A stretch of DNA of 64,000 nt, taken from IMG/VR virus record IMGVR_UViG_3300026518_000006, positions 62,001-126,000 of that record. One strand, written 5' to 3'. Under the pieces are notes generated by a model. The model searched no databases and had not been told where the DNA came from. It saw only the letters and a program-made list of their open reading frames with translations. The position numbers were made by a program, and so were the translations under genes. The stretch comes from a virus. Shown in pieces: positions 33,702-39,883 of this stretch; position 1 is the stretch's first letter, and the number at the start of each line of letters is the position of its first letter.

Positions 33702-33719
33702 TATATTTCCTTTTTTTTT

Positions 33720-33757
33720 ATTGGACGGTGCTCTACCAACTGAGCTAATCATACCGT
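33720..33757 (-). pseudogene. tRNA remnant (5' half)
   Basis: Minus strand GGTATGATTAGCTCAGTTGG then TAGAGCACCGTCCAA: acceptor 5' strand, complete D arm and the 5' strand of the anticodon stem, then A tract and a ribosome-binding site instead of the 3' half. Confidence 0.6.
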
Positions 33758-33970
33758 ATTTTGAACTTTAAATTTCATTAGTTTATGATAAGGCAACTCT
33801 GTACCATCTTCCATTAATACAAATCTATCAGAAAATTCTTTAATTGTGTGCACAATTGTTTTGTGTTCTTCGTAAAATTTCGGGTCAACAAAATACTCAC
33901 CCTCCCATAACCAAAATTCACTGTCCCTGTTCTTTACCAAGTTTTTATAAATGACATCACCTTTTTTCAT
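33749..33970 (-). CDS. Small protein, unassigned
   Basis: 73 residues; ATG 33970 after AACAGGAATTAAT. Basic N-terminus (MKKGDVIYKNLVKNRD), then an SH3-like beta pattern ending FKVQNTV. Its stop overlaps the tRNA remnant. Function unknown. Confidence 0.5.
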   Translation of the reverse strand: MKKGDVIYKNLVKNRDSEFWLWEGEYFVDPKFYEEHKTIVHTIKEFSDRFVLMEDGTELPYHKLMKFKVQNTV

Positions 33971-34004
33971 ATTAATTCCTGTTCTTTTCTATTATTTGTT
34001 TAAC

Positions 34005-34066
34005 GTGGAGAATTTTGAAATCTCAACTTATTGACTTAACACTTTACCAACTGAGCTATACCCACC
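34005..34066 (-). pseudogene. Degraded tRNA-like sequence
   Basis: Minus strand GGTGGGTATAGCTCAGTTGG is a good tRNA 5' half; the remainder has a weak T-arm-like GAGA...TCTC and a partly pairing CTCCAC end, but the anticodon arm does not close and it is about 12 bases short. Confidence 0.5.
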
Positions 34067-34071
34067 ATATT

Positions 34072-34147
34072 TGGAGTTGGTAAAGGGACTCGAACCCTTA
34101 GTCTTTGGATTTGCAATCCAATGCCTTACCAATTTGGCTATACCAAC
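34072..34147 (-). tRNA. tRNA-Cys(GCA)
   Basis: 76 nt with CCA. Acceptor GTTGGTA/TACCAAC, anticodon stem TTGGA/TCCAA, loop TTGCAAA (GCA), T-loop TTCGAGT. Confidence 0.92.
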
Positions 34148-34151
34148 AAAA

Positions 34152-34256
34152 TTAATCTACAAACCAAATATTATGTTTTTTCATTTTTTGAATAGCCTGC
34201 TCTTGCTCTTCTTGGGTAGTAGCGAATACATACTTTTCAAGCAATTTTCTATACAT
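34152..34256 (-). CDS. Small helical protein (34 aa)
   Basis: ATG 34256 follows GGAGAAATAG. MYRKLLEKYVFATTQEEQEQ, then a basic end IWFVD. It fills the gap between tRNA-Cys and the next ORF; a good ribosome-binding site supports it. Confidence 0.45.
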   Translation of the reverse strand: MYRKLLEKYVFATTQEEQEQAIQKMKKHNIWFVD

Positions 34257-34265
34257 CTATTTCTC

Positions 34266-34430
34266 CTATCTAAATATCATTATAACAATCAATACAAATA
34301 TTGAAAATGGTAGTATACTGAATGTCATAATATCCAATATAGCTGTTTCCCAATCAATATTATCTGAGTGGTCTAACCAACCAAATTCTTTAAGTTTTTT
34401 GTATAATTTTAATTTTAACTCATTTTTCAT
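34266..34430 (-). CDS. Small single-pass membrane protein (54 aa)
   Basis: Start ATG 34430 with AAGGGTG upstream; the longer frame runs through tRNA sequence. Basic helical N-terminus (KNELKLKLYKKLKEF) and a strong C-terminal transmembrane segment (TFSILPFSIFVLIVIMIF). Function unknown. Confidence 0.5.
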   Translation of the reverse strand: MKNELKLKLYKKLKEFGWLDHSDNIDWETAILDIMTFSILPFSIFVLIVIMIFR

Positions 34431-34450
34431 TAAAACACCCTTAATAATGT

Positions 34451-34491
34451 TATCGAATACCATTGTTCTATTCAACTGAACTACAGCGATA
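34451..34491 (-). pseudogene. tRNA remnant (5' half)
   Basis: Minus strand TCGCTGTAGTTCAGTTGAAT then AGAACAATGGTATTCGA: acceptor and D arm only; the ends TATCG and CGATA can pair, closing a mini-fold. Three bases upstream of tRNA-Ser in the transcript's opposite sense of reading order. Confidence 0.5.
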
Positions 34492-34493
34492 TA

Positions 34494-34583
34494 TGGAGGA
34501 GAGCAGGATAATCGAAATCCATAGCCTGTTCTGACTACAATCACCTTAGCAGGGTGTTCTTCTACCTTAGAAGTTTACTCTCC
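34494..34583 (-). tRNA. tRNA-Ser(GCT)
   Basis: 90 nt with CCA and a long variable arm. Acceptor GGAGAGT/GCTCTCC, anticodon stem CACC/GGTG, loop CTGCTAA (GCT), T arm GGAT-TTCGATT-ATCC. Its 5' end overlaps the stop of the HNH gene by nine bases. Confidence 0.88.
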
Positions 34584-35081
34584 ATCTTTGTTTGTGTAAT
34601 ATTCTATTTTAAAGTCTTTCTCAGGTGCTTTTGATATGGCTTTATTTTGCATCTTCGCACCGTATAAACCTGAGCATTGTTTGGAACAGAAAAACCCTGA
34701 AGCTCTTTTTCTTAATTGGTTCTTAGTTGCGATAAATACTTTACCACACATAAAACATTTAACTTCTATATCTTTTACTCGTTTGGCATCTAAAGCACTG
34801 TGTTCCTTTCTCGATAAAATTTGTAGATTTTCTACTGAATTATTTGATGTATTTTTGTCTATATGGTCTACTGTTTCATCACTATTTAATACCCTTTTTA
34901 GACGAACTTCCATTATTGCTTTTGGAAAAGATATTGTTTTTAATTTCCCTTTTGTACCTTTTGGTAATGAAGATTTATTTAAAACAATATGTTGCCTACC
35001 GTCTTTTCTATTGTATGGTCCGTAAACCTTATCAAAATCATCGTATAAACTCAATATAATAGCGACAAATTTTTCATCCAT
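34575..35081 (-). CDS. HNH homing endonuclease within the tRNA cluster
   Basis: 168 residues. Classic HNH order: RLKRVLNSDETVDHIDKNTS (first His and Asp), NNSVENLQILSRKEHSALD (Asn and His), then a C-x2-C...C-x3-C zinc finger (CFMCGK ... CSKQCSG). Sits between tRNA-Ser and tRNA-Leu and overlaps tRNA-Ser by nine bases, an invasion typical of mobile HNH genes. Confidence 0.8.
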   Translation of the reverse strand: MDEKFVAIILSLYDDFDKVYGPYNRKDGRQHIVLNKSSLPKGTKGKLKTISFPKAIMEVRLKRVLNSDETVDHIDKNTSNNSVENLQILSRKEHSALDAKRVKDIEVKCFMCGKVFIATKNQLRKRASGFFCSKQCSGLYGAKMQNKAISKAPEKDFKIEYYTNKDGE

Positions 35082-35100
35082 TAAGTTCCTTTTTGATTAG

Positions 35101-35192
35101 TGGTACGGGCGGTGGGAGTCGAACCCACGATGTGAACTTATCTGTGAGGGATTTTAAGTCCCTTGCGTTTCAACCAGCTTCGCCACGCCCGC
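35101..35192 (-). tRNA. tRNA-Leu(TAA)
   Basis: 92 nt with CCA and long variable arm. Acceptor GCGGGCG/CGCCCGT, anticodon stem AGGGA/TCCCT, loop CTTAAAA (TAA), T-loop TTCGACT. Confidence 0.92.
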
Positions 35193-35204
35193 ACATAAGA
35201 AAAG

Positions 35205-35281
35205 TGGTACCCCATCAGGGAGTCGAACCCCGAAATTCTTGTTCCTAAGACAAGTGCCTATACCAATTCGGCTAATGGGGC
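35205..35281 (-). tRNA. tRNA with anticodon TAG (Leu), short variable loop
   Basis: 77 nt with CCA. Acceptor GCCCCAT/ATGGGGT, anticodon stem CTTGT/ACAAG, loop CTTAGGA so anticodon TAG (reads CUA Leu). The variable loop is only AATTT; bacterial tRNA-Leu normally has a long arm, so its charging identity is uncertain. Confidence 0.8.
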
Positions 35282-35312
35282 ACAGGTTTGTTGGCAAAGC
35301 CAACAAATTTTG

Positions 35313-35447
35313 TTATTTTACCATTTGTACTTCAGCTTTATTACTAAAGTAAACAACTCTGAAATCAACATTTTCTTTCAACCCTCTCTGTTTAAGGGCT
35401 TCAATTTTTTGCTGAATCTCTTGTTTGTTAATCACATTATACATCAT
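35313..35447 (-). CDS. Small protein (44 aa)
   Basis: ATG 35447 (or 35444) with AAAGGAGTG just upstream. MMYNVINKQEIQQKIEALKQ then a beta hairpin ending AEVQMVK. The longer frame starts in tRNA-Trp and is an artefact. Function unknown. Confidence 0.5.
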   Translation of the reverse strand: MMYNVINKQEIQQKIEALKQRGLKENVDFRVVYFSNKAEVQMVK

Positions 35448-35500
35448 CACTCCTTTAACTTTCTTTAAATATAACCTAAACCAAATCCTTTTAGTTTTTT

Positions 35501-35576
35501 TGGCAATCGGGAAGGGGCTCGAACCCTTGACCTGCGGTTTTGGAGACCGATACTCTACCAACTGAGCTACCCGATT
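35501..35576 (-). tRNA. tRNA-Trp(CCA)
   Basis: 76 nt with CCA tail. Acceptor AATCGGG/CCCGATT, anticodon stem CGGT/ACCG, loop CTCCAAA (CCA), discriminator G. Confidence 0.92.
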
Positions 35577-35580
35577 ACAA

Positions 35581-35699
35581 GAAAAGAATCGGCTGAAGTG
35601 CCGCTTTCTTTTCTGTGGGTTCCCGCTTCACTAAAAAGTGTCGGAGGGTGCTGATTCCCCTATCTTATCCGAAACCACTTTGTTTTCAACAAAACAAAG
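35581..35699 (-). other. Structured spacer between tRNA-Phe and tRNA-Trp
   Basis: Non-coding. GAAAAGA...TCTTTTC encloses CGGC-TGAAGT-GCCG (35581-35613), next to the tRNA-Trp 5' end; a second hairpin CTTTGTTTT-CAAC-AAAACAAAG lies at 35678-35699. Could be processing signals or a small stable RNA; I cannot assign a family. Confidence 0.4.
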
Positions 35700-35746
35700 A
35701 AAACTAAGTAAGCACCCATAAGACAAGATGCTTATTCTAATTTTCT

Positions 35747-35822
35747 TGGTCGTGCAGATTGGATTTGAACCAATAACGCCAAGCTCTTCAAGCCTGCGCT
35801 CTACCGTTGGAGCTACTGCACG
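35747..35822 (-). tRNA. tRNA-Phe(GAA)
   Basis: 76 nt with CCA. Acceptor CGTGCAG/CTGCACG, anticodon stem CAGGC/GCTTG, loop TTGAAGA (GAA), T-loop TTCAAAT. The 5' C is unusual. Confidence 0.88.
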
Positions 35823-35828
35823 ATTTAA

Positions 35829-35905
35829 TGGTACAGGTGACAGGACTCGAACCTGCGACATCCCCGCCCCAAACGGGGTGCTCTCCCAAACTGAGCTACA
35901 ACCCC
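35829..35905 (-). tRNA. tRNA-Pro(TGG) with imperfect acceptor stem
   Basis: 77 nt with CCA. Anticodon stem CCCCG/CGGGG, loop TTTGGGG (TGG), T arm closes. Acceptor GGGGTTG against CACCTGT has two mismatches and two G-T pairs, so it may be decaying or need editing. Confidence 0.78.
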
Positions 35906-35914
35906 ACTATTACC

Positions 35915-36247
35915 CTAAACAAAATATTCAGGGTACTTTTCTATTATTTTTTCAAAGAAGTCACCTTCGATGAAATCATATTGTGGAAACAACGCTTTGG
36001 CACTTTCTAAAGGAAACTTAGCACCATAAGCCATAATATATGCTATATCTCTATCCTCATCACTAAGCCCTTGCCCCTTTAGATTTGGGGCTTTATACCT
36101 TTCTGATGCGATAGATTTAATGTAGCTTTTGTATTGTTTAGTAACTAAATCTTGACATATAACAATGCCTACATCTTGAAACCAACAAACATCTATACAT
36201 ACTATATTGTTGCTGTTAATAAATTTTTTGTTTCTATCAAGATACAT
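35915..36247 (-). CDS. Protein with C-terminal YPEYFV
   Basis: 110 residues from ATG 36247 after AAAAGGGAAAGAA. Contains YIMAYGAKFPLESAKALFP and ends FEKIIEKYPEYFV, the shared peptide. First gene upstream of the tRNA cluster on the same strand. Function unknown. Confidence 0.55.
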   Translation of the reverse strand: MYLDRNKKFINSNNIVCIDVCWFQDVGIVICQDLVTKQYKSYIKSIASERYKAPNLKGQGLSDEDRDIAYIMAYGAKFPLESAKALFPQYDFIEGDFFEKIIEKYPEYFV

Positions 36248-36300
36248 TTCTTTCCCTTTTAATATACTAACAATAGTATACATAATCTTAGGTTAAGATA

Positions 36301-36547
36301 GTCTTAATAGATGAAGCTATGATTTTGAAGTTATCAAGGGCTTCTCAAAGCCCCTGATTTTTTTAGAGGGGTTTTAAGAAGTTCTCGATGAAGTTTGTAG
36401 CCATCTACACGGAAAAAATGGCGCAAGCACAAAACTATGGGCATTACTATTGGCAGTATTCCCCGATGAGAGAAGACTTGACAATAAAGAAGTATTTATT
36501 CTTGCGCTCATTATATTTCCTTGTTTGAATTGTTTTATTTATAAAAC
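36301..36547. other. Non-coding structured region
   Basis: No convincing gene; a 46-codon plus-strand frame (36388-36528) lacks a ribosome-binding site. GGGCTT-CTCA-AAGCCC followed by T7 (36339-36366) looks like a terminator, and CCCCT...AGGGG offers an alternative pairing. GCGCAAG (36421-36427) pairs with CTTGCGC (36501-36507). G+C is locally higher than in neighbours, compatible with a stable RNA. Confidence 0.4.
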
Positions 36548-36609
36548 ATAAAAGAGCCTGTGAAATTGAATGTTTTAGTTTCACTTGGAGGTGTCACAGG
36601 CTCTTTTAT
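36548..36609 (-). terminator. Large terminator-like hairpin
   Basis: ATAAAAGAGCCTGTGA and its exact complement (16 bp) around a 30-nt loop, followed on the minus strand by a T-rich stretch. It would end transcription from the gene at 36736. The AAAGAGCCT arm matches the terminator at 8071. Confidence 0.65.
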
Positions 36610-36616
36610 ATTTTAG

Positions 36617-36686
36617 CGCTGTCCATATAAGAGTCCACAAAGGGGGTTGGAGGACTTTGGCTTTGTGGACTCTTATATGGACAGCG
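36617..36686. repeat. Perfect 26-bp inverted repeat with G-rich loop
   Basis: Arms 36617-36642 and 36661-36686 are exact complements (start CGCTGTCCATATAAGAG). The 18-nt loop GGGGTTGGAGGACTTTGG has four GG runs and could form a two-layer quadruplex. Lies between the stop of the gene at 36736 and its terminator. Confidence 0.9.
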
Positions 36687-36735
36687 TTTATATATACGGT
36701 TATTATATATAATATAACTTAAATTTAGCTTAAAC

Positions 36736-36984
36736 TCAATCTACTTTTATTGTTTTACTGCCGACTGAGAAGCTTTTAACTCCACGCTTTTTAAGTTCGT
36801 GAAGAATGTCTTTGTTCTTTTTCTTTGCTTTCTCCATTGTTTTATAATCATCAATATAGTCAGTGTACAAATCGTAGTTTGAAATTAATGAAATCACTTC
36901 ATTTTTTCCCTGTATGTTTTTAGGCTCAACTTTAATTGCTTTTGGGTCTATTCCTGCTTCGTTTAAAAACATTTCCTTAAACAT
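36736..36984 (-). CDS. Candidate internal head protein with capsid-targeting-like N-terminus
   Basis: 82 residues. MFKEMFLNE followed by Ala fits a T4-type targeting peptide with cleavage after LNE (residue 9). The remainder is basic and helical (KKKNKDILHELKKRGVK), as expected for a DNA-associated internal protein. A late box lies 27 bases upstream. Function after injection unknown. Confidence 0.55.
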   Translation of the reverse strand: MFKEMFLNEAGIDPKAIKVEPKNIQGKNEVISLISNYDLYTDYIDDYKTMEKAKKKNKDILHELKKRGVKSFSVGSKTIKVD

Positions 36985-37009
36985 ATATAATCCTTTTATA
37001 CTATTTTTA

Positions 37010-37216
37010 CTATTTATATTTTATAATTTTATTTAATATATTGAATTTATCAGGGTCATTATTTTCGAGCAACTCTTTATATCGTCTAAATGGTTTGGCT
37101 GTATGTGTGTTTAAACCTAGTTTCTTTAGGTACTCTGATGCCTCCGTTAGGTCTTTTGCTACCTCGACAGGTTCTGCGGTCTCGTTGTTGAATATAATGT
37201 ATTTAAAAATGTGCAT
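37010..37216 (-). CDS. Small late protein, possible internal head protein
   Basis: 68 residues with late box at 37242-37249. The start MHIFKYIIFNNE then Thr loosely resembles the targeting peptides seen in other late genes here, but the cleavage motif is not [IL]-x-E. The rest is basic and helical. The gene carries the late box of its downstream neighbour in its last codons. Confidence 0.45.
   Translation of the reverse strand: MHIFKYIIFNNETAEPVEVAKDLTEASEYLKKLGLNTHTAKPFRRYKELLENNDPDKFNILNKIIKYK
37011..37018 (-). promoter_or_regulatory. Late promoter
   Basis: TATAAATA on the minus strand, 27 bases upstream of ATG 36984 and inside the 3' end of the preceding gene. Confidence 0.6.
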
Positions 37217-37241
37217 TTCTGCGTTTGTCCTTTTTTGATAA

Positions 37242-37249
37242 TATTTATA
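37242..37249 (-). promoter_or_regulatory. Late promoter
   Basis: TATAAATA on the minus strand, 26 bases upstream of ATG 37216. Confidence 0.6.
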
Positions 37250-37252
37250 ACT

Positions 37253-37639
37253 CTACGGTTGCAATTTTTTAAAAAGTCTATAGTTGTAAAAGGTCTTTCC
37301 TAAGTTTGGGAATTCTACAGGGTTCAAAAGAATTTGCGTTAAAAGAGGGTCTTGTTCTTTGTCTCTAATCCTTACCATATACCTAGTGTAATGTATTAAA
37401 ACCATCTCGTCTTTTTCGTGATGTTTATAATATGCCTCTTCTTTTTCTTTTGGTGGTCTTGTTAAAGGGGTGTATTTTGAAAAGTCAATTGCGGTGTCTT
37501 TGAGTTCAACTTCTATAAAATGCTTGATATTTCTTTTGTATTCAAACCTTTCAATACTAAATATATTTTGATAGTCTGATTTTGTATCAAAGTTTAAGAT
37601 TTGTCGGAAATGTTTGATGGGATTTATTTGGTCATTCAT
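37253..37639 (-). CDS. Early protein, unassigned
   Basis: 128 residues from ATG 37639, which overlaps the end of the previous gene and follows GGAGATTTCA. Mixed alpha/beta with MVLIHYTRYMVRIRDKEQDP. Third gene of the operon from the promoter at 38207. Function unknown. Confidence 0.5.
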   Translation of the reverse strand: MNDQINPIKHFRQILNFDTKSDYQNIFSIERFEYKRNIKHFIEVELKDTAIDFSKYTPLTRPPKEKEEAYYKHHEKDEMVLIHYTRYMVRIRDKEQDPLLTQILLNPVEFPNLGKTFYNYRLFKKLQP

Positions 37640-37886
37640 TGAAATCTCCAATATCAATATAAATTTCCATTGCAGGCGTGGGTAGTCCGTAGTCTTCCGC
37701 TACTGCTCTCGCAAGATTTTTTCCTAACTGTGCATTTCCAAGTACAATTTCAATAGGTTCTTTCCTAAGCCCTGAGCCCAACACAACAACTGTTCCATCT
37801 TCATAGTATCTTGCATTTTTAACTTTGTTATATACTTTGTTAATGAAGTCTATGTGTTTTTGAATAAATCTTCTATCTGCTTTCAT
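37632..37886 (-). CDS. Early protein, unassigned
   Basis: 84 residues. Contains VVLGSGLRKEPIEIVLGNAQ and ends MEIYIDIGDFNE. Starts directly at the stop of the gene before it (37887) and overlaps the next by eight bases, so translationally coupled. Function unknown. Confidence 0.5.
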   Translation of the reverse strand: MKADRRFIQKHIDFINKVYNKVKNARYYEDGTVVVLGSGLRKEPIEIVLGNAQLGKNLARAVAEDYGLPTPAMEIYIDIGDFNE

Positions 37887-38177
37887 TTATATTTCTCCAA
37901 ATTTTGCTATAAGTTTTCTTGGTGTGTATTGTCTTAAAGTACCAACATCCCCCCAAACACCATACTTCTGATTGATTTTGGTATCAGCTGTTATGTTTGG
38001 TCTTCCTGCAACTTGTTCCAACATTTCTACAAGAGTTCTTGTAGCAATCACCTCACCTTTTACTTTAATCCAGTACCCGTCCACTTTTTTCATAAAGATT
38101 TCATACATCAAGTTATTCCTCTCATAATCAGTGAGAATCCTACAATTACCAACATTGTTTTTTGTGTTTTTAAACAT
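37887..38177 (-). CDS. Early protein, unassigned
   Basis: 96 residues from ATG 38177 in the recurrent leader AAAGGATTGAAAATG; a TTG six bases upstream gives the false longer frame. Basic, with VKGEVIATRTLVEMLEQVAG. First gene after the early cassette at 38207. Confidence 0.55.
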   Translation of the reverse strand: MFKNTKNNVGNCRILTDYERNNLMYEIFMKKVDGYWIKVKGEVIATRTLVEMLEQVAGRPNITADTKINQKYGVWGDVGTLRQYTPRKLIAKFGEI

Positions 38178-38206
38178 TTTCAATCCTTTATCTCTTTTTA
38201 TACCTA

Positions 38207-38235
38207 ATTATACAATAATCTTTAATAGAAGTCAA
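38207..38235 (-). promoter_or_regulatory. Early sigma-70-type promoter cassette
   Basis: Minus strand TTGACT (38235-38230), 17 nt, TATAAT (38212-38207). Confidence 0.8.
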
Positions 38236-38272
38236 GTGGTTTGGAAGATTATTGAGAACTTTTTAAATATTT

Positions 38273-38503
38273 TTATATAACACTACTCAAGTCATAAACA
38301 ATATTATTATATTTAAAAGTAGGCTTGCCGTCTATCATTTTAATTTTTCTTTTCATTCTTTTTGTATTTGCTCTGTCACTCCAATAAATAGAATCAGGTA
38401 TTACATTAAAATAGACGGTATCGTGTAATTTATTGCTCCCCATAGGAATAGAGTTGAGACCAATAACCTCAATTTGATGCCTTGCTTCTTTTACATCAAC
38501 CAT
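38273..38503 (-). CDS. Early protein, unassigned
   Basis: 76 residues from ATG 38503 in the recurrent leader. Basic, with RANTKRMKRKIKMIDGKPTF near residue 47. Single gene between two early cassettes. Function unknown. Confidence 0.5.
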   Translation of the reverse strand: MVDVKEARHQIEVIGLNSIPMGSNKLHDTVYFNVIPDSIYWSDRANTKRMKRKIKMIDGKPTFKYNNIVYDLSSVI

Positions 38504-38532
38504 TTTCAATCCTTTATCTCTTTTTATACCCT

Positions 38533-38561
38533 ATTATACAATAATCTTTAATAGAAGTCAA
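38533..38561 (-). promoter_or_regulatory. Early sigma-70-type promoter cassette
   Basis: Minus strand TTGACT (38561-38556), 17 nt, TATAAT (38538-38533), with the AT-rich inverted repeat and CTCTTGAAGAG at 38583-38620 upstream. Confidence 0.8.
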
Positions 38562-38660
38562 GTGGTTTTCGATTACTTTTAAAGATTTTACTTTTTGAAA
38601 AAGTAAAATCTCTTGAAGAGGTATGAGAAAGTACTAAAATAAAGTATTCAGCTAAAGTAC

Positions 38661-39329
38661 TCAAATAAAGTACTGAGGAAAGTGTTCTTTACCGAACTCA
38701 ATATATTTTTGTTTAATGTCTTTGTCTAACTTTACATTAGGATAGTAATACTCGTTTTCAAATGAAGTTATTTTGTTATCATAACAATAAAAATTGCCCT
38801 TAATATCAGGACAGTATTTAAATGAAGTTATCTGATTATAACTACAATAAAAATCCCCATTAATATCAGGACAAAACTTAAATGAGGTTATCTCGTTATA
38901 GGCACAATTAAAATCACCCTTAACATCAGGACAAAACTTAAATGAAGTTATTTTGTTTCTACTACAATAAAAGTTATCCTTAATATCAGGACAGTATTTA
39001 AATGAAGTTATCTGATTATAACTACAATAAAAATCCCCATTAATATCAGGACAAAACTTAAATGAGGTTATCTCGTTATAGGCACAATTAAAATCACCTT
39101 CAACATCAGGACAAAACTCAAATGAAGTTATTTTGTTATTATGACAACTAAAGTCACCCTCAATATCAGGACAGTACTTAAAGGAAGTTATTTTGTTATA
39201 ACTACAATAAAAATTGCCCTCAACTTTTTTATAACAACCTTCCAATGAAGTTAATCCTTTATCAGAGATATCAAGGTCTCCATTATAGACTTCATTTGAT
39301 TTGTCTCCATAGAGGTCTTTGAATGTCAT
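38661..39329 (-). CDS. Tandem-repeat (LRR-like) early protein with C-terminal FPQYFI
   Basis: 222 residues from ATG 39329; the longer frame starts upstream of the promoter. About eight 20-residue repeats of the form ITSFKYCPDIKGDFYCSYNQ, visible in the DNA as a 60-bp period, form a right-handed or LRR-like solenoid of cysteine ladders. Ends GKEHFPQYFI. A paralogue at 49144 shares both ends and the repeat. Repeat number differs between them, suggesting recombination. Likely a protein-binding surface; target unknown. Confidence 0.65.
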   Translation of the reverse strand: MTFKDLYGDKSNEVYNGDLDISDKGLTSLEGCYKKVEGNFYCSYNKITSFKYCPDIEGDFSCHNNKITSFEFCPDVEGDFNCAYNEITSFKFCPDINGDFYCSYNQITSFKYCPDIKDNFYCSRNKITSFKFCPDVKGDFNCAYNEITSFKFCPDINGDFYCSYNQITSFKYCPDIKGNFYCYDNKITSFENEYYYPNVKLDKDIKQKYIEFGKEHFPQYFI

Positions 39330-39360
39330 TTTCAACCCTTTTTCTCTTTTAAGATACCTA

Positions 39361-39389
39361 ACTATACAATAATCTTCGAAAGAAGTCAA
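39361..39389 (-). promoter_or_regulatory. Early sigma-70-type promoter cassette
   Basis: Minus strand TTGACT (39389-39384), 17 nt, TATAGT (39366-39361), one -10 mismatch from the family. Confidence 0.75.
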
Positions 39390-39441
39390 GTGTTTTTGAG
39401 AGATTTTTTGTGTGTTTTGAGGACTTTTTGAGGACTTTTGA

Positions 39442-39469
39442 AGATTTTACTTTTTTGAAAAGTAAAATA
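39442..39469. repeat. AT-rich inverted repeat between divergent promoters
   Basis: GATTTTACTTTTTTGAAA and its complement, followed by a CTTCGAAGAG-like palindrome. Separates the early minus-strand gene from the late plus-strand tail genes. Confidence 0.6.
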
Positions 39470-39519
39470 TTTCGAAGAGGGTATATAAAATAATTACTAT
39501 CAAGTCTTATTAATGAAGT

Positions 39520-39527
39520 TATAAATA
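39520..39527 (+). promoter_or_regulatory. Late promoter
   Basis: TATAAATA 21 bases upstream of ATG 39549. Confidence 0.65.
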
Positions 39528-39548
39528 AAGAAAAACCAAAGGAAAACT

Positions 39549-39869
39549 ATGGGATTTTCGGCATTTAAAGAAAAAAAGACCAAGAAAGAACTGGAAGTAG
39601 AGCTGAAAGTTCTTGAAAATAGTTTAAATGATGATTTACCTAAAGGTGACAAAGTTATCATAGAGAAGAAGATAGAAAAACTAAAACAAAAATTGGAATC
39701 TTTTGAAAGCACAGTAGCGGGGGATATTGCTGTAGCTACTAATAATCTTATGTCTGATTGCACAGGAAAGCCTGATTGTGACTGCCACAAATGTAGATTA
39801 TTAAAAAGAGACCCTGTTGCTGAAGCTGTTCAAGATGAATTAAGCTTCGGAAGATTATTTGGATTATAG
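39549..39869 (+). CDS. Late protein with C-terminal cysteine motif
   Basis: 106 residues: basic coiled-coil N-terminus, then DCTGKPDCDCHKCRLL (C-x5-C-x-C-x2-C, a possible metal site) and an aromatic end FGRLFGL. Under a late promoter and 14 bases before the gp15-like gene, so probably a virion or assembly protein. Confidence 0.5.
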   Translation: MGFSAFKEKKTKKELEVELKVLENSLNDDLPKGDKVIIEKKIEKLKQKLESFESTVAGDIAVATNNLMSDCTGKPDCDCHKCRLLKRDPVAEAVQDELSFGRLFGL

Positions 39870-39883
39870 GAACAACTACAATT

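Noticed and set aside
35631-36010. Open frames over the tRNA cluster (35631, 35728, 35807, 35313 long form)
   Set aside because: They are translations of tRNA-Phe, tRNA-Pro and tRNA-Trp sequences and carry no ribosome-binding sites.
36388-36528. 46-codon plus-strand ORF in the non-coding island
   Set aside because: No ribosome-binding site, no promoter, and alternative frames look equally protein-like; structure seems the better explanation.
38761-39240. Regular 60-bp repetition resembling a CRISPR array
   Set aside because: The period runs through an open frame with 20-residue units, units differ in a coding pattern, and there are no constant repeats with unrelated spacers.
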